A stretch of DNA of 19,323 nt, taken from NCBI GenBank assembly GCA_964541375.1, contig CAZIPT010000036.1:1-19323 (forward strand), in the 5' to 3' direction. Positions 7,630 through 14,390 of this stretch are shown one piece after another. The DNA is from JBAXEO01 sp964541375. GTDB lineage: Bacteria > Actinomycetota > Coriobacteriia > Anaerosomatales > JAAXUF01. The first letter of the stretch is position 1. Each line of letters opens with the position of its first letter. The notes under the pieces were generated by a model, which saw only the letters and a program-made list of their open reading frames with translations, did no database searches and was not told the origin of the DNA. The position numbers were made by a program, and so were the translations under genes.

Positions 7630-9243
7630 CCCCCTTCTCTCCCCAAGTGCCTCCAGGACCCCCTTACGCTCGAGCTGCTCGTGCAGCTCGGGACCGACGC
7701 CGGCAAGGAGGAGGACGCCACCCGCCTGTTCGATCTCGCCGCGATAGCGCTCCACCATGCCGAGGAAGGTGCTCCCTATGTCGGCGCGACCGCGAAGCCG
7801 CAGTACGACGGCCGGGCGATGAGTGCCGCCGGCCTTCGGGAGCAGTCCTCCGATGATGTCGGCGCCCGCATAGAACACGCTGCCGTAGATGTCGATGACG
7901 GTCACTTGGTCATCGGGCAGCACCTCGGGAGCGGGCTTCTCGGCATATGTTCCGTCCGAGTTGGGCTCCAGTATCACGACGCGCACGTCGAGCGAGGAGC
8001 TGTAGACGTACTGCAGGACCGACAGCACGACTCCAAGGAGCACTGCGTACTGGATGGGAATTATCAGCACGGCGACGAAGGTGGTTATCATGATGATCCG
8101 AGGGGGGAGACCGGTCTGCCACACCGTCCGGATGGCGCCTGGCTTGATGGCTCGGATCCCGATGATGACCAGCAGCCCCGCCAGTGTGGCGAGGGGAATG
8201 ACCTCGACAGCGCTCGAGAAGAGCAGGACCACGACGGCGATGATCGGGCCGACTATGAAGTTCGCGATACGCGACGTCGCCCCGAGCTGCTTCACGAGCG
8301 CCGTGCTTGAGACCGACCCGCCTATAGGCATTCCGCCAAACAGGCCGGACGCCGCGTTGCCCACGCCCTGGCCGATGAAGTCGCGGTTCATGTTGGGGTA
8401 GGAGCCATCGGCGTTCGGTGTGCCCTTGCTGACGCCCGCGCTTTGGATCAAGCCGACCAGCGCGATCGAGATGGCCGGCACGATCAGCCCAGCGGCGAGT
8501 GACAGACTGGGGATCGTCGGCTTCGGCAGTGCGCGCGGGATCTCGCCGAGCGACTGCACCGTGGGGATGTCCCAGTGAAGCAGGAGAGCGCCGAGCGTAG
8601 CCACGACAAGTGCCACCAGGAACGAGAAGTCCTTGGCCGGCGTCTTCTCGACGAGTATGACGATCGCGATGGTGGCCAGGCCCAAGCTCAGCAGCTGCAG
8701 GTCTATCTGTCCCGGATGCAAGAGGGTGTCGATGGCCTTTCCGACCTTGCCGGGGAGATCGCTCGAGTAGCCGGTCAGATCGGAGATCTGCGATAGCACG
8801 ATGTTGACCGCCACGCCGAACAGGAATCCCTGAAGTACGGCGTTGGACACGAACCGCACCAGCGTACCTGCCCGAGCGAGTCCGAGAGCAATCTGCACGA
8901 CGGCGACAAGGACCGTCAGGACGATGAGCGCCTCGAGCTTCTCGGCAGCTGCAAGGGGTGCGAGCGAGTCGCCGACGATCAGGGCCATCGCGCCGGTGAC
9001 CGCCACCGTCATCAATTGGGAGCTGGTGGTCAATGCCGAGGCGGGCGTGCCGACCATGATGGCGTAGAGGCCCTGGATGGGGTTGAGGCCGGCGAGCACC
9101 GCGCTTGCCATGGCGTCCGGGATGTTGGTGACCGCGTTGGTGACTCCAGCGATGAAGTCGCGGCCTGAGACACCGCGCGTTGCGCGTTTCACGGTGCTGA
9201 CGGCACGGTCGTTCTCGGCTGGCTTCTTCACGTCCGCACTCAC
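7627..9243 (-). CDS. SulP-family anion transporter with shortened STAS domain (SulP2)
   Basis: This is a second SulP carrier, of 538 residues and a different subtype from SulP1. It carries the signature NIPDAMASAVLAGLNPIQGLY (from about 40), TTSSQLMTVAVTGAMAL, and the mid-protein GGMPIGGSVSSTALVKQLGA. A STAS domain begins near DQVTVIDIYGSVFYAGAD. The frame is open to a TTG at 9333, but that codon lies inside the operator repeat. GTG 9243, with GAGGG (9248-9252) four bases upstream, is preferred. It opens the minus-strand operon ending in the sulfatase. The protein ends at LGERRG, before the last STAS helix, and that helix appears in frame after the stop. The substrate is probably an inorganic anion; sulfate is suggested only by context. 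Confidence 0.88.
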   Translation of the reverse strand: MSADVKKPAENDRAVSTVKRATRGVSGRDFIAGVTNAVTNIPDAMASAVLAGLNPIQGLYAIMVGTPASALTTSSQLMTVAVTGAMALIVGDSLAPLAAAEKLEALIVLTVLVAVVQIALGLARAGTLVRFVSNAVLQGFLFGVAVNIVLSQISDLTGYSSDLPGKVGKAIDTLLHPGQIDLQLLSLGLATIAIVILVEKTPAKDFSFLVALVVATLGALLLHWDIPTVQSLGEIPRALPKPTIPSLSLAAGLIVPAISIALVGLIQSAGVSKGTPNADGSYPNMNRDFIGQGVGNAASGLFGGMPIGGSVSSTALVKQLGATSRIANFIVGPIIAVVVLLFSSAVEVIPLATLAGLLVIIGIRAIKPGAIRTVWQTGLPPRIIMITTFVAVLIIPIQYAVLLGVVLSVLQYVYSSSLDVRVVILEPNSDGTYAEKPAPEVLPDDQVTVIDIYGSVFYAGADIIGGLLPKAGGTHRPAVVLRLRGRADIGSTFLGMVERYRGEIEQAGGVLLLAGVGPELHEQLERKGVLEALGERRG

Positions 9244-9321
9244 ACTTCCCTCTGGCTGAGAGTGACGAACCCCGTTCCCCCACGGTGCCGTCCGTCGCTC
9301 GCGAAGCCCCCCGCTGTCAGC

Positions 9322-9368
9322 GTTAGTGTCCAATTGGTAAAATACATCGACGGCGCGTGTTGGGGAAG
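9322..9368 (-). promoter_or_regulatory. Promoter/operator of the sulP2-sulfatase operon (copy 2)
   Basis: The plus-strand sequence TAGTGTCCAATTGGTAA (9324-9340) is the exact reverse complement of the 17-base core before tetR1 (198-214). Read on the minus strand, the layout is the same: a CTTCCCCAACACG block, a candidate -10 hexamer TATTTT (9339-9344 on the plus strand), then the operator core. It lies about 80 bases upstream of the sulP2 start. The shared element implies that one regulator, most simply TetR1, acts at both operons. The remaining gap up to 9530 shows no gene. Confidence 0.65.
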
Positions 9369-9530
9369 AGGCGGACGCCTGATGTCATCAACGCCGAGAA
9401 TCCCGGCGCGACATGCCTCGAACGCTGCCGTTTGGGCATATGTCGGCTGTCCGGGAACCGCAACGTCACGCTCGGAGCGTAGCCCGAGCTCCTACGGGAC
9501 CGTACACGGAGGGGGAGAGCTCTTTCGCGT

Positions 9531-10202
9531 CTAGTCCTCCACCTGACTCGCTGAACCGATTGTCTCTTCGATGTGCTCCATCGAGGCGACAGCCGATTCA
9601 TCAGCGAGTGCCATCATGCCAATCATCAGTCGTGCAATTTCAGCACGAACCGCGTGTATGTCTATATCTTCCATGCCGACCGTGTCGAGATAGAACTTCT
9701 CGGTCGACTGCCAGCCAACGGTGGACGCGGCCAGAAAGGCGACGATCAAGCGCGGATCGAAGCCCGTCTGGGGCTCAAGGCCATTCGCGAAGTACGTGAG
9801 CGTTTGACGCGTCTCGACCATCGACCCGGGTACATCGCGAGGGGTGATGCCTTCGCGTGCGAGCTGCGGCACCAACTGGAGGAAGGAGCCCTCTTCCATG
9901 GCCAGCTCGAACGTTTCAGCGGGCGTGGCTCCTGCAGCCATCGCTTCAGATTGGCGCGCAGCGAATCGCTGTGAACCGCGTCCGAGCACAGCGACCATGA
10001 TGTCGCGCTTGGAGGAGAAGCAGCGATACACCGTCGTCCGAGGGACACCCGAGCTCACGATGATGTCTTCAACCGACACCTTCGCCGGATCCCGTGCGCC
10101 GTACAGGGCCTCTGCCGCATCAAGAATGCGCTGCGTGGCGTCGTTCCGATGGGACGGTCTACCGGGTCGCCTGCTGCCCGGGGCCCCAGTCTTGTCGTCC
10201 AT
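9531..10202 (-). CDS. TetR/AcrR-family transcriptional regulator (TetR2)
   Basis: This is a probable repressor of 223 residues. A basic N-terminal arm (RRPGRPSHR, 11-19) precedes the DNA-binding domain, with the helix-turn-helix SVEDIIVSSGVPRTTVYRCF (43-62) followed by SSKRDI. The C-terminal domain is unrelated by eye to TetR1. The frame extends to 10298, but that start lies in the operator. ATG 10202, with GGAGG (plus 10208-10212) five bases upstream, is clear. It is divergent from the DUF1254 gene with 159 bases between them, which contain a palindrome. The usual TetR arrangement suggests that it represses that neighbour, and perhaps itself. Confidence 0.88.
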   Translation of the reverse strand: MDDKTGAPGSRRPGRPSHRNDATQRILDAAEALYGARDPAKVSVEDIIVSSGVPRTTVYRCFSSKRDIMVAVLGRGSQRFAARQSEAMAAGATPAETFELAMEEGSFLQLVPQLAREGITPRDVPGSMVETRQTLTYFANGLEPQTGFDPRLIVAFLAASTVGWQSTEKFYLDTVGMEDIDIHAVRAEIARLMIGMMALADESAVASMEHIEETIGSASQVED

Positions 10203-10260
10203 GTCGACCTCCGCTCGCCATCGATTGGCCGCTCTGCGTGCGAGTCGCGGCTCGGGCTGA

Positions 10261-10299
10261 TTGACGTCACCATAATTGTGGAATATTCCATCCCACAAT
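10261..10299 (+). promoter_or_regulatory. Divergent promoter/operator between tetR2 and DUF1254 gene
   Basis: ATTGTGG (10275-10281) is inverted at CCACAAT (10293-10299). Inside lies the perfect palindrome TGGAATATTCCA (10279-10290). A candidate DUF1254 promoter overlaps it: TTGACG (10261-10266), 17 bases, then TATTCC (10284-10289). TGACGTCA (10262-10269) is also palindromic. A repressor bound to the palindrome would cover the -10 region. TetR2 is the obvious candidate from position; binding is inferred. Confidence 0.6.
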
Positions 10300-10361
10300 A
10301 TCTCAACAGCTCCACATCGTTGCGTGACCGACTAGGTTGCGAGTCTCAGAAGGGGGACGCA

Positions 10362-11726
10362 ATGCATGTACCCAGCGCGCTGCCGAAAATCGAGTCGTTT
10401 CGGCTCGACATGGGCCTTCGGGAAATTCGTGCCGCAGAGCTTGCCCACATCAGATCGATCGCGTCTCTTGCCTACCTCTACGCGTTGCCAGCCTTCATCA
10501 ACATGCGCCAGGTGACGGAGTGGATCGCGGGGCGGGAACAGCTCTCCCCCGGCGAGCCGCCGTTCGGGGGATGGGTCAAGATGCGGGAGCTGGCGAATCC
10601 GCAGACCACGAACACGCTGCCGAACGTGGACACCTTGTATGCGGCGGCGTATCTGCTTCTGACGGAAACAGGCCCTGTCGTTGTCTCGACGCCGCTCATC
10701 GATGACCGGTATTTCTCTGTTGCGTTCCTCGACGCGTACTTCAACAACTTCGCGGTCAAAGGCACCTCCACTGGTGACACCGGTGGCGCGAACTATCTGC
10801 TCACGCCCCCCGGCTGGAGGGGTGACGTACCCGAAGGCATGACCGACGTCATCGAGGCTCCCACCCCCATGGTCAACATGTACCAGCGGATCTTCATCCG
10901 TGGGGCAGAGGAGTACCAGCAGTTGCATGCGCTCCAAGACGCGATCACCATCACGCCCCTGTACGGTTGGGGCACAGATGACGCGGCCCTCGAACCGGCT
11001 GATCTTTCCGCCTTCCGGGAGGAGGGCATTCGTGAGATCGCGGATCCCATGGAGTTCTTCAAGCGGGCATGCTGGTACATGGGCGTCAATCCACCACCGG
11101 CGGCAGACACCGGCCTAGCCGCACTGTTTGCGACCGCAGGCTTGGGCCCGGATTCGGCCATCCCAACGGATCCGGAGCGCATCGAGGCGATCTGTATGGG
11201 TGCGGCCGATGCCCAAGCCGCGATCAACTCGGTCACTTCGGGTGGGGACTATCGAGACGGGTGGAAGATCCCCGATCCGAATGTGGGAATCGCAGGTCCC
11301 TACATCCTTACCCGCGCCGTCTACCAGCTCACTCAGATAGCCTCGTTCCCGGCCTCGCACGCGATCTACCTCTTCAGCGAAACGCTCAGCGGGCAGGGTC
11401 GCTACTCGATCACCTTCCCAGCGGATGCGCTGCCCCCTCACAGCGACGGGGGCTTCTGGTCGCTGACTCTGTACACGAAGGGCTCCTACCTCTTCGACAA
11501 TCCGCTCGAGCGCTACGCACTGCGTCCCGACTCGCCCGGGCTGACGTATGGCGATGACGGCTCGCTGACGCTCTACATCCAAGCGGACAAGCCAAAGGGC
11601 GTCCCCGAGGCGAACTGGTTGCCGAGCGACCCGGCAGGGTTCTTCATGGCGCTCCGCATCTACCTCCCGGGGCAAGCCGTCTCAGACCGCGGTTGGTGGC
11701 CGGCGGCGATCGTCCGGAAGGACTAG
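10362..11726 (+). CDS. DUF1254/DUF1214 domain protein (copy 1)
   Basis: The 454-residue protein has the two-domain DUF1254 (N-terminal) plus DUF1214 (C-terminal) layout. It carries the typical AYLYALPAFINMRQ (37-50), PNVDTLYAAAYLLL (87-100) and DRYFSVAFLDAYFNNF (115-130), with FWSLTLY and a closing DPAGFFMALRIYLP in the C-terminal domain. The family has no established activity, although members are widespread and often exported; this one shows no signal peptide. ATG 10362 has AGGGGG (10351-10356) five bases upstream. It is divergent from tetR2 and followed by a Sap-type membrane protein. It closely resembles the protein at 12957-14324: by hand, about 51 of 72 residues are identical over the segment from GEPP to NNFAVKGTS. 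Confidence 0.88.
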   Translation: MHVPSALPKIESFRLDMGLREIRAAELAHIRSIASLAYLYALPAFINMRQVTEWIAGREQLSPGEPPFGGWVKMRELANPQTTNTLPNVDTLYAAAYLLLTETGPVVVSTPLIDDRYFSVAFLDAYFNNFAVKGTSTGDTGGANYLLTPPGWRGDVPEGMTDVIEAPTPMVNMYQRIFIRGAEEYQQLHALQDAITITPLYGWGTDDAALEPADLSAFREEGIREIADPMEFFKRACWYMGVNPPPAADTGLAALFATAGLGPDSAIPTDPERIEAICMGAADAQAAINSVTSGGDYRDGWKIPDPNVGIAGPYILTRAVYQLTQIASFPASHAIYLFSETLSGQGRYSITFPADALPPHSDGGFWSLTLYTKGSYLFDNPLERYALRPDSPGLTYGDDGSLTLYIQADKPKGVPEANWLPSDPAGFFMALRIYLPGQAVSDRGWWPAAIVRKD

Positions 11727-11780
11727 GCGCGGGCAGTCAGCCGAGCCGGCGGTTTCGGCCCCCCACGGAAGGCAAAGCGA

Positions 11781-12443
11781 ATGTATGTCACAGACGTGCT
11801 GGCCGCTCTCATTCCGGCAGCGGCAGGGTTCGCATTCAGCCCCCTCCCGATCATAGAGCTCATCTTGGTGATCTTCTCGGCACGGGCACGGGTCAACGGC
11901 ATTGCATTCCTGCTGGCGGTTGCGATCCCTACCTTCATCCTGCCTGTGATGGGGGCCACCGCCGAGAAGGCCGCGGGCGGCGCGGGAGCCGGCGGAATGG
12001 GGCCCTGGGTCCAGATCGTGTTCGGCGCCCTTCTGCTGCTTCTCGCGCTCTCCAATCTCAAGCAGTACAACGTCGCCGAGCCTCCCGAGATACTGGCCTC
12101 TATCGAGTCGATGGGCCCAGGCGCTGTGGCCCTTCTCGCTCTGGGTGTGACCGTCATGAACCCCAAGAACCTGTCACTACTGCTCACCGCCGGCAACACG
12201 ATGAACGAGGCCGGGCTGACCTTTGCCCAGGTGATGATCGTTGCCGGCGTCTTCACGCTGATTGCGATGCTGCCCTACCTGGGCATCATCGGCTACCAGT
12301 TGCTCGGCGGCGAAGGAGCGGCAGTGAATCTGGACAAGTTCAAAGGGCTGCTGATCAGGAACAACCACAAGATCATGTTTTGGATATGTGCACTGCTCGG
12401 TGTCGACTTCTTGGTGCAAGGGATCATGGTGCTGCTCAAGTGA
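11781..12443 (+). CDS. Sap/GAP-type (sulfolipid-1-addressing-like) membrane protein
   Basis: The 220-residue membrane protein has about six helices. The family hallmarks are GFAFSPLPIIELILVIFSAR (16-35) after the first segment and VTVMNPKNLSLLLTAG in the second half. These resemble Sap (sulfolipid-1-addressing protein) and the wider LysE-like GAP family, which is largely actinobacterial and is linked in mycobacteria to moving lipids to the cell surface. GGAAGG (11767-11772) sits eight bases before the ATG. It follows the DUF1254 gene by 54 bases, so the two are probably cotranscribed under TetR2. Its cargo is unknown, and a small-molecule exporter of the LysE type is the main alternative. Confidence 0.8.
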   Translation: MYVTDVLAALIPAAAGFAFSPLPIIELILVIFSARARVNGIAFLLAVAIPTFILPVMGATAEKAAGGAGAGGMGPWVQIVFGALLLLLALSNLKQYNVAEPPEILASIESMGPGAVALLALGVTVMNPKNLSLLLTAGNTMNEAGLTFAQVMIVAGVFTLIAMLPYLGIIGYQLLGGEGAAVNLDKFKGLLIRNNHKIMFWICALLGVDFLVQGIMVLLK

Positions 12444-12505
12444 GGTCTAGAGCCGGCAATTCGAAGGAGGCGCCTGGTTGACATTGGAAAAGGGGCGAGG
12501 GGAAG

Positions 12506-12736
12506 ATGCCCCGGCCGTCAATCACAGGATCGACTCACCGCCTGACCGAGTTGGTGTACGGAGCCGTGACCGCGATGCTCGCCAACTCGGCGATGACGGG
12601 TGGTCACGCGTCGCGGTGGATCGGCTCTACAGTAATCATCGTCGTGGGTGCGGTCGCCGTCGCACTCGCGCACTCCTATTCGAGCCTGATCAGCATGCGC
12701 ATCGCGAGCGGGCATCGTCTTGCCGTGAGCGACTAA
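12506..12736 (+). CDS. Short membrane protein, truncated paralogue of 15806-16318
   Basis: The family is not recognised. The 76-residue protein has two hydrophobic segments. It matches the N-terminal part of the 170-residue protein at 15806-16318: by hand, about 28 of 62 residues are identical, including HRLxExVYG, WIG, GAVA and LAH. It stops 20 bases before the tRNA relic and lacks the paralogue's last three helices. No further homology is seen after the stop, so it looks truncated by the junction. A purine-rich AGGGGCGAGGGGAAG precedes the ATG. It may still make a functional two-helix protein. Confidence 0.65.
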   Translation: MPRPSITGSTHRLTELVYGAVTAMLANSAMTGGHASRWIGSTVIIVVGAVAVALAHSYSSLISMRIASGHRLAVSD

Positions 12737-12756
12737 GCGGCACTCGCACCCTACTC

Positions 12757-12801
12757 CTGATAACCGTGAGGTCGCTGGGTCGGGTCCAGCCTGGCCCACC
12801 A
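12757..12801 (+). pseudogene. tRNA-Ile 3'-half relic, possible attachment-site scar
   Basis: The sequence from the anticodon loop to CCA duplicates bases 33-77 of the intact tRNA with three substitutions (T55G and A59G in the T arm, G68T in the acceptor stem). No 5' half precedes it, so it cannot fold as a tRNA. It lies in the same orientation as the intact gene. It fits the displaced host 3' end left by an integration, or a broken second tRNA-Ile gene. Confidence 0.85.
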
Positions 12802-12812
12802 CGGATCGCACT

Positions 12813-12848
12813 GGACAAGCGGCCGGATCCGTCGCCTGTCCCCTTTCC
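12813..12848 (+). terminator. Hairpin after the tRNA relic
   Basis: GGACA (12813-12817) pairs with TGTCC (12837-12841), continued by GCG with CGC after one A-C mismatch. CCCTTTCCC follows. It is the diverged copy of the hairpin at 91-115 after the intact tRNA. It may still end transcription from the module to its left. The rest of the gap up to 12956 has no gene; no convincing promoter for the next gene was found. Confidence 0.45.
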
Positions 12849-12956
12849 CAAAGGGTTCCAACCGCGTCACACTTGCCGAAGCCAGGTTGGCCGCGAACCG
12901 ACAATGGGGCCGTTGGGTACCATTATCGCGACCACCACCAGATGGGAGCGACCCCG

Positions 12957-14324
12957 ATGGCACAGGACAACCCGGCCGCTCGGCTGATCGAGGATTTCCG
13001 CGTCGACCTCTCGGCACGCGAGATCGAGAGCTCGCAGCTCTTCACGACTCGGGCGATCGCCTCGCAAGCTCACCTGTACGCTCTGCCGGCGTTCTTGCAC
13101 ATGCGGCAGCTCACGGAGTTCATCCAGGGTCGTGCGTACATGTGCCCCGGCGAGCCTCCGATAGGCGGTTGGGTGCTTGTGCGCACCCTGTCGGATCCCA
13201 AGACCGACAACCGATTCCCCAATGTCGACACGCTCTACGGCGCGGCGTACCTGCTTCTCGCCGAGCACGGGCCGGTGGTTCTGAGCGTGCCGCCGATCCG
13301 AGACAGATACTTCTCGGTGGCGCTCCACGACTCGTACTTCAACAACTTCGCCATAGTGGGGACGAGCTCGGGAGACGTGAATGGTGCAAAGGTGCTGATC
13401 GTGCCGCCGGGTTGGAGCGGTGAGACACCTTCAGGGGTGGACCGCGTCGTAGTTGCACCCACGCCGATCATCAACCTTTACCAGCGCATCTTCGTGCGTA
13501 GCGAGGCCGAGTACGACTCGGTGCGCGCCCTCCAGGACGAGATCTCCCTCACACCGCTCGGAGGCGGTCCGTTTCCGGCACTTGATCTTGCCGAGTGGAG
13601 CATCCCGGGCATGCGGGGCATCTCGGATCCGCTCGCCATGCTGGGTCATGCGAAGCGCTACATCGCCCTCAATGGCGTCCCGCCTGAGGACGACGGGCTC
13701 GTCGCCCTCTTCGACACGGCGGGTCTCGGACCGAACTCCGCGCTGCCTACCGACCCCGATCGACTCGGCGCGGTGCGCGCCGGATCGGCCGATGCCCAGG
13801 CCGCCATCGATGCCCGACTCTCCGCCGGTCCGTTCCGCAACGGCTGGAACGTCCCCGATCCCGACGCCGGCGTGCCCGGCCCGCACATCCTCTCGCGAGC
13901 CGCGATCCAGGTGAGTCAGATCGGTTCGCTGGTCCCGACCGAGGCCATCTACTTCTTCGCGCATCTCGACTCGGAGAGTGGGCCATTGACCGGGAAGGCC
14001 CGCTACATGTTGAACTTTGCGCCGGGCCAGCTTCCGCCGGTCGGCGAGATGGGGTTCTGGTCGGTGACCATGTATGGCACAGACGGGCTCCTCGTCGACA
14101 ACGAGATCGACCGGTACGTCGTGCGACCCGATACGGCCGGACTCACGTACGCGAGTGACGGTTCCCTCACGCTGCAGTTGCAGTCGGATCGGCCCACGGA
14201 CGGTGAAGGGAACTGGCTTCCCTCGCCGATGGAGGAGTTCATCATAGGACTGCGGGCCTATCGGCCCGATGCGTCGGTGTCTGAGGGGAGCTGGTTCCCG
14301 CCCGCAGTAACTCGAGTCGACTGA
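12957..14324 (+). CDS. DUF1254/DUF1214 domain protein (copy 2)
   Basis: The 455-residue paralogue of the protein at 10362-11726 has the same domain order and motifs: HLYALPAFLHMRQ, PNVDTLYGAAYLLL and DRYFSVALHDSYFNNF in the DUF1254 part, and FWSVTMYGTDGLLVDNEIDRY and MEEFIIGLRAYRP in the DUF1214 part. The function is unknown for the family and there is no signal peptide. ATG 12957 has GGGAG (12944-12948) eight bases upstream; an ATG at 12942 is possible. It lies just right of the tRNA relic and leads a set with a CLC exchanger and a small membrane protein. No TetR gene adjoins it, so its control must differ from copy 1. Confidence 0.87.
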   Translation: MAQDNPAARLIEDFRVDLSAREIESSQLFTTRAIASQAHLYALPAFLHMRQLTEFIQGRAYMCPGEPPIGGWVLVRTLSDPKTDNRFPNVDTLYGAAYLLLAEHGPVVLSVPPIRDRYFSVALHDSYFNNFAIVGTSSGDVNGAKVLIVPPGWSGETPSGVDRVVVAPTPIINLYQRIFVRSEAEYDSVRALQDEISLTPLGGGPFPALDLAEWSIPGMRGISDPLAMLGHAKRYIALNGVPPEDDGLVALFDTAGLGPNSALPTDPDRLGAVRAGSADAQAAIDARLSAGPFRNGWNVPDPDAGVPGPHILSRAAIQVSQIGSLVPTEAIYFFAHLDSESGPLTGKARYMLNFAPGQLPPVGEMGFWSVTMYGTDGLLVDNEIDRYVVRPDTAGLTYASDGSLTLQLQSDRPTDGEGNWLPSPMEEFIIGLRAYRPDASVSEGSWFPPAVTRVD

Positions 14325-14390
14325 TGAGCGCCGAGCAGAGCACGACCGCCCGCCGCGGTCCTGGGCGGCCCCGACGGAGGAGGAGTCGAC

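Larger units (their letters stand above)
78..12756. mobile_element. Putative tRNA-Ile-anchored genomic island (remnant, no recombinase)
   Basis: The interval is bounded on the left by the intact tRNA-Ile and on the right by a decayed copy of that tRNA's 3' half in the same orientation. This is the classic geometry of integration into a tRNA 3' end: the element restores the tRNA and the displaced host 3' half marks the far end. The cargo is tetR1, two SulP carriers, AI-2E, sulfatase, DUF389, tetR2, DUF1254 and a Sap-type protein. I found no integrase, transposase or replication gene, so the element would be a fixed remnant. The limits are inferred. The alternative is a decayed tandem tRNA gene. 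Confidence 0.4.

Noticed and set aside
7910..9283. 457-residue frame overlapping sulP2 on the same strand
   Set aside because: Arginine- and histidine-rich composition is typical of an out-of-frame shadow; the SulP frame carries all the recognisable motifs.
12478..12507. Perfect TTGACA hexamer as a promoter before the short membrane gene
   Set aside because: No -10-like hexamer lies 16-18 bases downstream; the region is purine-rich.
12478..12987. 169-residue frame with strong AAGGAGG (12464-12470) before a TTG start
   Set aside because: The ribosome site is real-looking, but the frame runs through the tRNA relic and into the next gene with an arginine-rich, shadow-like product.
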